From NCBI RefSeq assembly GCF_014695385.1, contig NZ_JACJOD010000032.1, forward strand, positions 62,001 through 126,000: a stretch of DNA of 64,000 bases, in the 5' to 3' direction. Source of the stretch: Trichocoleus sp. FACHB-46. Its GTDB lineage: Bacteria; Cyanobacteriota; Cyanobacteriia; FACHB-46. Shown here one piece after another: positions 54,372 through 63,204 of this stretch. The translations under genes and the position numbers were made by a program. Under the pieces are notes generated by a model, which made no database searches, was not told where the DNA came from, and was given only the letters and a program-made list of their open reading frames with translations. The first letter of the stretch is position 1. Each line of letters opens with the position of its first letter.

Positions 54372-54752
54372 ATGAGTATCCAATCCTCGGCTGATGTAGT
54401 GCTAGTGCGGCAAGCAGTGCGTCAGGTGGCCATTGAGATCGGGCTCAGCTTGGTGGACCAAACCAAAATTGTGACCGCAGCCAGCGAATTGGCTCGGAAC
54501 ACGTTGGACTATGGTGGGGGCGGCACTGCGACTCTAGAAACTGTGCAAGTCGGTGCCCGACGAGGGGTGCGCTTAACCTTTGCAGACCAAGGGCCTGGTA
54601 TTCCTGATCTTGACCTTGCCCTGAAAGACGGCTACACCACAGGAGGAGGATTGGGCATGGGTTTGAGCGGAACTAAGCGCCTGGTGAATGAGTTTGAGCT
54701 TGTTTCTCAGGTTGGTCAAGGAACCACGGTGACGGTAACAAAATGGAAATAA
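54372..54752 (+). CDS. rsbT: RsbT-like serine kinase (HATPase/GHKL)
   Basis: 126 residues from ATG 54372. GHKL fold: TAASELARNTLDYGGGG (N box with E and N), FADQGPGIPDLDLALKDG (G1), TGGGLGMGLSGTKRLVNEF (G2). RsbT phosphorylates RsbR and RsbS and then activates a downstream partner. It is 4 bp after rsbS, so translation is coupled. Confidence 0.88.
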   Translation: MSIQSSADVVLVRQAVRQVAIEIGLSLVDQTKIVTAASELARNTLDYGGGGTATLETVQVGARRGVRLTFADQGPGIPDLDLALKDGYTTGGGLGMGLSGTKRLVNEFELVSQVGQGTTVTVTKWK

Positions 54753-54759
54753 AACGAGT

Positions 54760-55779
54760 ATGACCCACCCCATTGTTCTCTCGATGGTAGAGCCGAGTCA
54801 GGTTGGAGAAGCACGACGCAGAGCCGCATCTCTAGCAACGCAGCTCGGCTTTAGTGAGGTAGAGCAAGGCAAGGTGGGAATTGTCGTGACTGAAATAGCC
54901 AACAATCTGATTAAACATGCTCAAGAGGGGGCTTTGCTGCTGCGATCGCTAGAGAGACAAGGTGTGGCAGGGCTAGAAATTCTTTCTCTTGATCGGGGAC
55001 CAGGAATGCGGGATGTGAGCGAGTGCCTCAGAGACGGCTTCTCCACGGGTGGCACTTCTGGAACTGGGTTAGGCGCAATCCAACGTCTCTCCGATCAGTT
55101 TGAGATCTATTCCGCTTCCCCAGAAGGAACCGCGATTTTCTGCCGACTGTGGGCGGGTTCTGCCTGCCCAGTCTATGCAGCGGGTGAGTTAGAGATTGGG
55201 GTAGTTTGTTTGCCTATGCAGGGTGAAGAGGTGTCAGGAGATGCCTATTGCAGCCAATTTGTCGGCGATCGCCATCTCTTACTGATTGCCGATGGGTTAG
55301 GACATGGACCGATGGCAGCCCAAGCCTCATTGGAAGCAGTAAAGGTGTTTCAAGAGGCAGGCGATCGCACTCCATCCGAGCTGATGGCGGATATGCATGC
55401 AGCTTTGCGGAGCACGCGGGGCGCAGCAGTGGCGATCGCAGAAGTGAACTTGCAGGAACAGAGGGTGCAGTACGTTGGAGTTGGCAATATCGTGGGTAGC
55501 CTTTTGGCGACTGACCAGCCGATTGAGCGCACTACCAATATGGTGTCTCACAACGGCACTGTGGGCTGCGAAATGCGAAAAAATCAGACCTTTACCTACT
55601 CGTGGAAGCCGAAAGGGATACTGATTATGCATTCCGATGGTTTGGGAACAAAATGGCGCTTAGATCGCTATCCTGGCTTGGTCAACCAGCATCCCAGCCT
55701 GATTGCCGGAATTCTCTATCGAGACTTTAATCGAGGACGAGACGATGTGACCGTGCTGGTTGCGCGTGAGGTGAACTGA
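54760..55779 (+). CDS. GHKL ATPase fused to PP2C (SpoIIE/RsbX-type) phosphatase
   Basis: 339 residues. N-terminal GHKL domain (about 10-135: VVTEIANNLIKHA, LSLDRGPGM, GGTSGTGLGAI). C-terminal PP2C/SpoIIE domain (about 145-338: SGDAYC, LLIADGLGHGPMAA, IMHSDGLG and RDDVTVLVAR with metal-binding Asp residues). It joins a second RsbT-like ATPase to an RsbX-like feedback phosphatase that should reset RsbR/RsbS. The gene is 7 bp after rsbT. Confidence 0.85.
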   Translation: MTHPIVLSMVEPSQVGEARRRAASLATQLGFSEVEQGKVGIVVTEIANNLIKHAQEGALLLRSLERQGVAGLEILSLDRGPGMRDVSECLRDGFSTGGTSGTGLGAIQRLSDQFEIYSASPEGTAIFCRLWAGSACPVYAAGELEIGVVCLPMQGEEVSGDAYCSQFVGDRHLLLIADGLGHGPMAAQASLEAVKVFQEAGDRTPSELMADMHAALRSTRGAAVAIAEVNLQEQRVQYVGVGNIVGSLLATDQPIERTTNMVSHNGTVGCEMRKNQTFTYSWKPKGILIMHSDGLGTKWRLDRYPGLVNQHPSLIAGILYRDFNRGRDDVTVLVAREVN

Positions 55780-55780
55780 G

Positions 55781-57949
55781 ATGAGTACAGTGCTGTTAAC
55801 CCTCGAAATTCGCTATGAACAAGATGTGGTCCTAACCCGCCAACGAGTTCGACAAATTGCAGCGCTCATTGGGTTTGACGCACAAGACCAAACTCGAATT
55901 GCTACTGCTGTCTCAGAAATGGCTCGCAATGCCTTTCAGTATACGGGAGGTGGCAGAGTTGAGTTTCGCCTGGAAGGTCAGTCGCCCCAGAGTTTCTTAA
56001 TCATCATCCGCGACCAAGGACAAGGTATCCCTCAGCTTGAGGACGTTTTGCAAGGACGCTATCAGTCTGAAACGGGAGCAGGGCGGGGCATTGTCGGGGC
56101 ACGGCAACTGATGGATCAGTTTCAAATTGAGTCTTTGCCAGGACGAGGCACGACCGTAGTTCTAGCTAAGCAGCTTCCGAGGCAAGTCGCCGCTCTCAAC
56201 AGCCAGCAGATCACGAACATTGTTAATGAGTTGGTTCAGCGATCGCCGCAAAACCCTTATGAAGAGGTGCAGCAGCAAAACCAAGAACTCCTCCAAGCCT
56301 TAGCAGAACTCCGCAAACGAGAAGAGCAGTTAACGCAACTGAACCGAGAGCTAGAGGATACCAATCGGGGAGTCGTGGCTTTGTATACCGAGCTAGATGA
56401 GAAGGCAGACTCTCTGAAGCGAGCCAATGAGCTGAAGACCCGCTTTCTCTCGAATATGAGTCATGAGTTCCGGACTCCCTTAAACTCAATTATGTCTTTG
56501 ACGCGATTGCTGATGGATCGAACAGATGGCGATCTAACGTCGGAGCAAGAGAAACAAGTCACTTTTATCCGTAAATCAGCAGCGGGACTCTCGGATCTGG
56601 TTAATGACCTTCTGGATTTAGCCAAGGTAGAAGCGGGAAAGACGGCTGTTCACCTCTCTACGTTTGAAGTTGATGAACTATTTGCGACGCTGCGGGGGAT
56701 GCTGCGACCGCTTTTAGAACATAACTCTTCTGTTTCCCTGATTTTTGAAGAACCGATAGATATTCCTGCCATCCATAGCGATGAAGGCAAAGTGGCGCAG
56801 ATTCTCAGAAATTTCATCTCGAATGCTCTGAAGTATACCGAGCAGGGGGAAGTGCGAGTGTCTGCGGTGAGGGCTGGCGATCGCGTGGTGCTCTCGGTCG
56901 CTGATACAGGGATTGGCATTAGTCCACAGGATCTAGAACGGATTTTTGAGGACTTTATTCAAATCGAGTCGCACCTACAAAAGCGGGTGAAGGGCACTGG
57001 ATTAGGCTTACCACTCTCGCGCAAATTAGCAGAACTTCTGGGGGGTGATGTCGCGGTAACAAGCACTCCAGGAATTGGTTCTACCTTTTCAGCCACCATT
57101 CCTCTAGTCTATCCTCATCTGCCTGAAGGGGTGCCGATCGCCCAACCTGATTGGCAGTTTGACCCGCAGCGATCGCCCGTGCTAGTGGTGGAAGATCATG
57201 CTGAAACCCTTTTTACCTACGAGAAATATCTCGAAGGTTCAACGTACCAGTTAATTCCAGCGCGTACACTAGAACATGCCAGCCAGGCCTTAGCCCAAGT
57301 GCAACCCGTAGCCATTGTTTTGGATATTCTCTTGGAAGGAGAAAACACTTGGTCCCTTTTGACGCAGCTAAAGCAAGATCCCGCGACCCGATCTATTCCA
57401 GTTTTGGTAATGAGTGTGGTAGATAATGAGAAACAAACTAGGAATCTGGGCGCGGACGCATTTCTGGTTAAGCCTGTAGATAGGCTGTCATTGCTCAAGC
57501 AACTAAATATGTTAATTAATCAAAACCAACAACAAAAACTGTTGCTGATCGATGATGACCTGGTGGCTCGTTATCTGTTGAAACAACAGTTGTCTCAACT
57601 GCTGCCTCACATACCCCTGTCGATTCTAGAAGCCAGCAATGGATACGAAGGAATTCGCTTAGCGCAATCAGAACAGCCTCAGGCGATAGTCTTAGATTTA
57701 GTCATGCCAGAGATGAGTGGCATTGAAGTGCTGGACCAACTGAAGCAGCAGCCTGCCACGAGTAGTATTCCGGTGATTATCAACACATCGCAGCTCTTAG
57801 AGGCAGAAGAGAGCCAGATTTTAGCTGAGCGGACGGTGGCTATTCTCTCCAAAGAAAATTCCTCAGCCGAGGTTGCGATCGCCAAGCTCCAAGAAGCGCT
57901 GATCAAAGCGGGATTAGTGCTGGAGGCGGGGGAAATTGAGCATGGCTGA
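55781..57949 (+). CDS. Hybrid histidine kinase with N-terminal RsbT-like GHKL domain and two receivers
   Basis: 722 residues. Residues 5-130 are a third RsbT-like GHKL module (TAVSEMARNAFQYTGGG, DQGQGIPQ, ETGAGRGIVGA). A coiled coil (150-215) leads to HisKA with NMSHEFRTPLNSIM (H228). HATPase (330-445). First receiver with D515 (VLDILLEGEN); second receiver with D639 (VLDLVMPEM). It is 1 bp after the phosphatase gene, so translation is coupled. Its input from the stressosome may come through the N-terminal GHKL domain. Confidence 0.87.
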   Translation: MSTVLLTLEIRYEQDVVLTRQRVRQIAALIGFDAQDQTRIATAVSEMARNAFQYTGGGRVEFRLEGQSPQSFLIIIRDQGQGIPQLEDVLQGRYQSETGAGRGIVGARQLMDQFQIESLPGRGTTVVLAKQLPRQVAALNSQQITNIVNELVQRSPQNPYEEVQQQNQELLQALAELRKREEQLTQLNRELEDTNRGVVALYTELDEKADSLKRANELKTRFLSNMSHEFRTPLNSIMSLTRLLMDRTDGDLTSEQEKQVTFIRKSAAGLSDLVNDLLDLAKVEAGKTAVHLSTFEVDELFATLRGMLRPLLEHNSSVSLIFEEPIDIPAIHSDEGKVAQILRNFISNALKYTEQGEVRVSAVRAGDRVVLSVADTGIGISPQDLERIFEDFIQIESHLQKRVKGTGLGLPLSRKLAELLGGDVAVTSTPGIGSTFSATIPLVYPHLPEGVPIAQPDWQFDPQRSPVLVVEDHAETLFTYEKYLEGSTYQLIPARTLEHASQALAQVQPVAIVLDILLEGENTWSLLTQLKQDPATRSIPVLVMSVVDNEKQTRNLGADAFLVKPVDRLSLLKQLNMLINQNQQQKLLLIDDDLVARYLLKQQLSQLLPHIPLSILEASNGYEGIRLAQSEQPQAIVLDLVMPEMSGIEVLDQLKQQPATSSIPVIINTSQLLEAEESQILAERTVAILSKENSSAEVAIAKLQEALIKAGLVLEAGEIEHG

Positions 57950-59909
57950 GGAGTCATTGATCAAGATTTTGCATGTAGATGACAATGAATCTAATCGGTA
58001 TATTGTCTCTCGGATTCTGCGGAATGCTGGATTTATCGCCCTAGAAGCCGACACAGGTCAGGCAGGATTGCAAGTCGTTACAGAGCAATCTCCCGACTTG
58101 GTAATTCTGGATGTGAAGCTTCCTGATCTCAATGGCTTTGAAGTCTGCCACCAGATTAAAACGAACGCCAAAACAGCTTTTATTCCTGTTTTACACCTAT
58201 CTGCTAGCTTTATCGAGAGCCGAGATAAAGCCCAAGGCTTAGACAGTGGTGCGGATGCTTACTTGGCCCAGCCTGTAGAACCTATTGAGCTACTTGCCAC
58301 CATTCGCTCGCTGTTACGCATCCGGCGGGCAGAAGATGCGGCTCTAGCTTTGGCCAAGGAATGGCAAATCACCTTTGACTCGATCAGTGATGGCGTTGGC
58401 CTACTCGATCGAGAGGGAAATTTTCTCCGTTGTAATCGGGCACTGTCTCAACTTTTAGGCAGACCCGTAGAAGACATCATTGGATACTCTCAACAAACCC
58501 TAATTGAAAAGTTTTTAGGCTACACAGACATCACTCCTTTTGCTCGGGTCCAAGTGACTCAACAGCGAGAAATTCAAGAAGTTCAGTTTGATTCTCGATG
58601 GTTTTTAATTACAGTCGATCCAGTATTTAACTCTGAGGATATCTTTACAGGCGCAGTTTATCTCCTGACGGATATTACAGAGCGTCAACGAGCCGAAGCG
58701 GAACGAATTCAACTACTCAATCGAGAACAGAAAGCACGGACCGAAGCAGAGGCAGCCAACCGAGTAAAAGATGAGTTCTTGGCAACGCTCTCTCATGAAT
58801 TGCGATCGCCCCTGAATGCGATGTTGGGCTGGACCCGTTTGCTGAATACGCGCAAGTTCGATGAAGCGACTACAGCACGAGCAATGGAGACCATTGAACG
58901 GAATGCCCGCTCCCAAGCTCAGCTCGTAGAAGATTTGCTGGATGTCTCCCGGATTATTCAGGGCAAGCTGCGGTTAAATGTCCGTCCCATTGAGCTGAAG
59001 GCAATCATTGAAACTGCCCTGGAAACGGCGGGGCCAGCCGCGGAAGCAAAGGAAATCCGTTTGCAATCTGTCCTCGACCCAGGGAGTGGGTGCGTCGCAG
59101 GAGATTCAGATCGTCTACAACAAATTATTTGGAATTTATTATCTAATGCCATCAAGTTCACACCCAAGGGTGGTCGGGTGCAAATCCGCTTAGAGCGAGT
59201 ACATTCTCATGTTGAGATTGCTGTCAGCGATACAGGCCAAGGAATTAGCTCAGATTTCGTTCCTTATGTGTTCGATCGCTTCCGCCAAGCGGACAGTTCT
59301 ATCACCCGTTCCTATAGTGGCTTAGGCTTGGGGTTGGCGATCGTCCGTCATCTAGTTGAGCTGCACGGCGGTACAGTAGAGGCTTATAGTTCTGGTCCGG
59401 GAGAAGGCTCAACTTTTACAGTCAAGTTGCCCCTGATTCCGGTGCGGATTGAGGAAAGTAATACAGAACGCATTCATCCCACTGTTGCCCAAGCAGTTCC
59501 TTTTAATAATCCTCCTTCTCTAAAAGGCGTCAGGGTCTTGATTGTAGATGATGAAGTAGATGCACGAAACTACCTCTTAGCAGTGCTAGAGCAATGTGAA
59601 GCTGAAACCTTAGCAGCAACATCTGCTCAAGAAGCCGTAGAACTCCTTTTAGCTCAAAAACCTGATGTGCTGGTTAGTGACATTGGGATGCCGGAAGAAG
59701 ATGGATACAGCTTAATCCACCGGATTAGGGCTTTACCAGTAGAGCAAGGAGGTTCAATTCCTGCTGTAGCCTTGACCGCTTATGCCCGCACTGAAGACCG
59801 CACCCGAGTCATTGCGGCTGGATTTCAAATTCATATCCCTAAACCAGTCGAGCCAGCAGAACTAGCCACTGTTATTGCTAGCCTCGCGGCAAGAAATCGA
59901 AAACTTTAA
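57942..59909 (+). CDS. Hybrid histidine kinase REC-PAS-HisKA-HATPase-REC
   Basis: 655 residues. N-terminal receiver (8-125; LVILDVKLPD), PAS (about 145-245), coiled coil, HisKA LATLSHELRSPLNAML (H285), HATPase (400-510: NLLSNAIKFT, DTGQGIS, LGLGLAIV), C-terminal receiver (525-650; VLVSDIGMPEEDG). Start: ATG 57942 inside the end of the previous gene (8-bp overlap); a TTG at 57936 is the alternative. Last gene of the stressosome operon. It is probably phosphorylated by, or exchanges phosphate with, the kinase before it. Confidence 0.88.
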   Translation: MAEESLIKILHVDDNESNRYIVSRILRNAGFIALEADTGQAGLQVVTEQSPDLVILDVKLPDLNGFEVCHQIKTNAKTAFIPVLHLSASFIESRDKAQGLDSGADAYLAQPVEPIELLATIRSLLRIRRAEDAALALAKEWQITFDSISDGVGLLDREGNFLRCNRALSQLLGRPVEDIIGYSQQTLIEKFLGYTDITPFARVQVTQQREIQEVQFDSRWFLITVDPVFNSEDIFTGAVYLLTDITERQRAEAERIQLLNREQKARTEAEAANRVKDEFLATLSHELRSPLNAMLGWTRLLNTRKFDEATTARAMETIERNARSQAQLVEDLLDVSRIIQGKLRLNVRPIELKAIIETALETAGPAAEAKEIRLQSVLDPGSGCVAGDSDRLQQIIWNLLSNAIKFTPKGGRVQIRLERVHSHVEIAVSDTGQGISSDFVPYVFDRFRQADSSITRSYSGLGLGLAIVRHLVELHGGTVEAYSSGPGEGSTFTVKLPLIPVRIEESNTERIHPTVAQAVPFNNPPSLKGVRVLIVDDEVDARNYLLAVLEQCEAETLAATSAQEAVELLLAQKPDVLVSDIGMPEEDGYSLIHRIRALPVEQGGSIPAVALTAYARTEDRTRVIAAGFQIHIPKPVEPAELATVIASLAARNRKL

Positions 59910-60022
59910 GCCAAACGCTATTCGCCCAGATGGGTGATCTATTGCTAGGTTCCCGAAAACGCAATTTTGGAGCTTGTAGATCGCAATATCAAGCCCACAC
60001 ACCTTCGAGAAGAGCGTTCATC

Positions 60023-60424
60023 ATGGCTTACACCAATGCCCAATTCCGCAGTATTTTGAACGGTTATGGTTTCGGTTCCTCTCCCGAACCCGATCCCAAC
60101 TTCCCTATCTCCAGCTACGAAGGACTACTCGTTGACAGAACTACAGTAGAAGCTATTAGAGCCTTCCAAACCTACTTTAAACTTAAGGTGGACGGCATTG
60201 CTGGCCCGCTCACGATGGCAAAAGCAGAACAAGCGATGCGGATTTTGCAAGATAATCTCAACCGTGTGATCCGAGCCAATATTCCTCAGAATCAACCGTT
60301 TTATGGTCCTAGAACCGTCGCTGCGGTTAAAGAGTTTGAGCGCCGCTATGCCTACAATGTGGATGGCGTTGCCAATCTTGTAGTTCGTCAGCGTCTCAAT
60401 GACCTAGCCCGTGCTGTTGTTTAG
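60023..60424 (+). CDS. Peptidoglycan-binding-domain protein
   Basis: 133 residues from ATG 60023 with GAGAAGAG about 10 bp upstream; the frame is open to 59930 but the added residues are not conserved-looking. Two PG_binding_1-like repeats: TVEAIRAFQTYFKLKVDGIAGPLT and TVAAVKEFERRYAYNVDGVANLVV. No signal peptide is seen. It may bind murein stems or act as an inner scaffold; it is not a hydrolase. Transcribed downstream of the stressosome operon, perhaps with its own promoter. Confidence 0.75.
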   Translation: MAYTNAQFRSILNGYGFGSSPEPDPNFPISSYEGLLVDRTTVEAIRAFQTYFKLKVDGIAGPLTMAKAEQAMRILQDNLNRVIRANIPQNQPFYGPRTVAAVKEFERRYAYNVDGVANLVVRQRLNDLARAVV

Positions 60425-60497
60425 TTTTTCTCCCTTAAGAGCTGGATTGCTATAGATGAAATTTCTACAGGGGAGATCGCCATTCTCCCCTACACAT

Positions 60498-62741
60498 TTA
60501 TATCCGCTCGATCCCCTGAAGCCTGAGAGGGAGAGTGATCAAAAACTCAGCACCTTGCCCTAGAGCAGAGATACATTCAAGCTGACCCAAATGTTTCTCA
60601 ACGACCACCTGGTAGCTGATGGATAAACCTAACCCTGTACCTTTGCCAATCGGTTTGGTGGTGAAGAAGGGCTCAAATAAGCGCTGTCTGATAGGTTCTG
60701 GGATGCCAGGCCCGTTATCTGCAATCCTAATCTGCACTTGCTGAGCATCAAGCTTACGAGTCTGAATCGTAATGGTACTGGGATTTTGTTTGATTTCTTG
60801 AAGCGATCGCTGGCTATCTCGTTCATTGAGCGCATCGATCGCATTCGAGAGCACATTCATAAAGACTTGATTTAGCTGTCCGGCGTAACATTCCAATAGA
60901 GGAAGATTGCCGTAGTTTTTGATGATCTCAATGCCGCGATGGTTAGGCGTATCCTTAATACGGTTATGGAGAATCATCAAGGTGCTATCAATGCCTTCAT
61001 GGAGATTCACTGACTTAACCTCGGCTTCATCCATGCGGGAGAAGTTACGCAGCGCTAGCACAATCTTTTGAATGCGGTCTGCTCCTACTTTCATAGATGA
61101 CAGTAGGTTGGGCAAATCTCCTGAGAGGAACTCTATATCAATGTCGGCCATCTCCTGCTGAATCTCTGGATGAGGCTGAGGGTAATGTCGTTGATAGAGA
61201 GCTAACAGATGCAGCAAGTCCTGCATGTACCCATCGGCATGAGAGAGGTTGCCATAAATGAAGTTTACGGGGTTATTAATCTCATGCGCCACACCCGCCA
61301 CGAGTTGTCCCAGACTAGACATTTTCTCGGTCTGGACTAATTGTGCTTGGGTTTGCTGGAGTGCGCGGAGTGTCTGCTCTAGCTGTTTGGTCTGCGCTTG
61401 GGCGGTCGCCGCAGCCGCACGGCTTTGTTCGTACAGTTTGGCTTGATCGATGGCGATCGCCAAATTGTCGCCCACTGCTTGCAGTAAGGCTACCTCTGAA
61501 TCATCCCAAGTTCGGTTCGCTTGAGTCATGGCGCAACAGATAACACCAATCTCACCAGATTGAGTATGAACAGGGAGCGTCAGCGTGGAAGTGTAGCCTA
61601 AAAAGGTAAAGAATTCCCGAGTAGTTGGGTCAGGCTCCCTTTGCACATCGTCAATGCGAACACCCTCTCGTCTTAAAGATTTCTCAGCTAAGGGCAGAAT
61701 GTCTGCATCGACGTTTTTAAATCCTAATAAGCTGTCGAGGGCAGGATCTTTCGCTTCTTGAGTGATCTCCCAATAAGGAGGCGTAGTATCTTGACAGTAG
61801 CGGACAAACAAACAGCGATCGAGCTGCAACAAAGATTGAATTTCCCCAACCGCTGTTTCTAGGGTTTGATTGAGATTGAGGGAACTCCGAATTTGATTTG
61901 TGAGCTGATTAAGCAGTTGTTCGCGCTGGGCTTTTTCTCTCAGCTTGGCCTCTGATTGCCTCAGAGCTGATTCAAATTGCTTGCGATCGCTGATATCTGT
62001 TGAAATACCGCCCGTTACAGAAACTTCGCCCTTAGCGTTAAAAATAGGGAACTTGACAGAGAGATAAGTATGTAAACCGTCAGCCTGGGGTGCCAACTCC
62101 TCTACCGTGATTGCTTTGCCAGAGGTCAATAGGATTTGGTCGTTTCTCCAGTGCTCATCAGCGACATGTTGGGGAAAGAGATCATGACTGCTCTTGCCGC
62201 AAATCTGTTCGGCACTCATCCCTGTCAAAATTTCAAACTGGCGGTTCACACGGGTTAGCCGACCTTGGGTATCCCTGAGGTAAATAATGGCAGGACAGTT
62301 GTCAATAATGGCCTGTAACTCTGCTTCATTTTCGCGCAGGGCTGCCTCGGCTTGCTTGCGTTGGGTAATGTCTTCAGCCAGTAGCATGACGCCCACGATG
62401 GCACCCGATCGATCTTGCCAAGAGCAAATTTTCCATTGTCGCCAAGCGATCGCCCGATCTGATCGTTGAAACTGTTCTTCGACACAAAGTTCTGTGGCTT
62501 CAGCCAAACACTGTTGGTGAGCAGCACTCAAGGGATGACAGTGCTGAGGAAAAAATTCGTAATGCGATCGCCCTGTGATATCTAGCTGATCTAACCCCAA
62601 GTCACTCAACCACCGCTGACTGGTGATGAGATAGTTCATGTCGCGATCGAGCAGGGCGGCAGCAAAGGGGAGATTCTCAACAAATAGATAGCAGAGTTCC
62701 TCACGCTGTAAGTGACTGGAGGCAGAGAGGTTCTGAGGCAT
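60498..62741 (-). CDS. Multi-sensor histidine kinase PAS-PAS-GAF-HisKA-HATPase
   Basis: About 747 residues. PAS 1 (20-130) and PAS 2 (145-260) are each followed by a PAC (ITQRKQ, ISDRKQ). GAF (about 280-450: CLFVRYCQDTTPP, TLPVHTQSGEIGVICC). A coiled coil rich in Q precedes HisKA with VAGVAHEINNPVNFIYG (H486). HATPase (620-740: NVLSNAIDAL, DNGPGIP, GKGTGLGLS). No receiver and no transmembrane helix. Start: ATG 62739-62741; an in-frame TTG lies 3 codons upstream. The target regulator is not encoded nearby. Confidence 0.88.
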   Translation of the reverse strand: MPQNLSASSHLQREELCYLFVENLPFAAALLDRDMNYLITSQRWLSDLGLDQLDITGRSHYEFFPQHCHPLSAAHQQCLAEATELCVEEQFQRSDRAIAWRQWKICSWQDRSGAIVGVMLLAEDITQRKQAEAALRENEAELQAIIDNCPAIIYLRDTQGRLTRVNRQFEILTGMSAEQICGKSSHDLFPQHVADEHWRNDQILLTSGKAITVEELAPQADGLHTYLSVKFPIFNAKGEVSVTGGISTDISDRKQFESALRQSEAKLREKAQREQLLNQLTNQIRSSLNLNQTLETAVGEIQSLLQLDRCLFVRYCQDTTPPYWEITQEAKDPALDSLLGFKNVDADILPLAEKSLRREGVRIDDVQREPDPTTREFFTFLGYTSTLTLPVHTQSGEIGVICCAMTQANRTWDDSEVALLQAVGDNLAIAIDQAKLYEQSRAAAATAQAQTKQLEQTLRALQQTQAQLVQTEKMSSLGQLVAGVAHEINNPVNFIYGNLSHADGYMQDLLHLLALYQRHYPQPHPEIQQEMADIDIEFLSGDLPNLLSSMKVGADRIQKIVLALRNFSRMDEAEVKSVNLHEGIDSTLMILHNRIKDTPNHRGIEIIKNYGNLPLLECYAGQLNQVFMNVLSNAIDALNERDSQRSLQEIKQNPSTITIQTRKLDAQQVQIRIADNGPGIPEPIRQRLFEPFFTTKPIGKGTGLGLSISYQVVVEKHLGQLECISALGQGAEFLITLPLRLQGIERI

Positions 62742-62750
62742 GCTAGACAA

Positions 62751-63204
62751 TTTCTTCTTGCGCTAGGTTAATCACAACTGTTGTAGCTACAGCATCTCTA
62801 TCTATCCGTAGTCAGCCTGACCATAGATGGACAGACAGTTGATCAGTATCACGGCTGGGGAAGGGTAAACATCCGTGGAATCTATGATGATTTGAGCAAG
62901 AATTAATTCGCAATTATTTCGGCACTATAAATTTTTACGGTTACCTAGCCCTGGCAGGGCTTAGCCGCCACGCAGGTTCATCAATTCTGCCTAGAGTCCT
63001 GTTGAAGCCGAGCGATCTAGAGTGTGATGAGCTTTCAAGATCGCTTTCCACCTGTAGAGAAAAATTGGAGTAGATTGGCCAGATTCGGGAAAACTGTAAT
63101 TCAGTGGTTTTGGCTAAGCTCTTATGTCTCGTCTCAGCGATCGCGCCTTTCATATCCTGCAAACCGAAATCTAGAATTGCGCTAGCAATGATGCTGCGGG
63201 CCAA
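62751..63204. other. 454-bp intergenic region
   Basis: No supported gene. It must contain promoters for the leftward kinase and the rightward conserved gene. Low-confidence antisense frames here have no coding features. Confidence 0.35.

Noticed and set aside
62941-63204. 87-codon minus-strand frame
   Set aside because: Arg/Ser-rich low-quality sequence antisense to the leader of the gene at 63205; no start signal.
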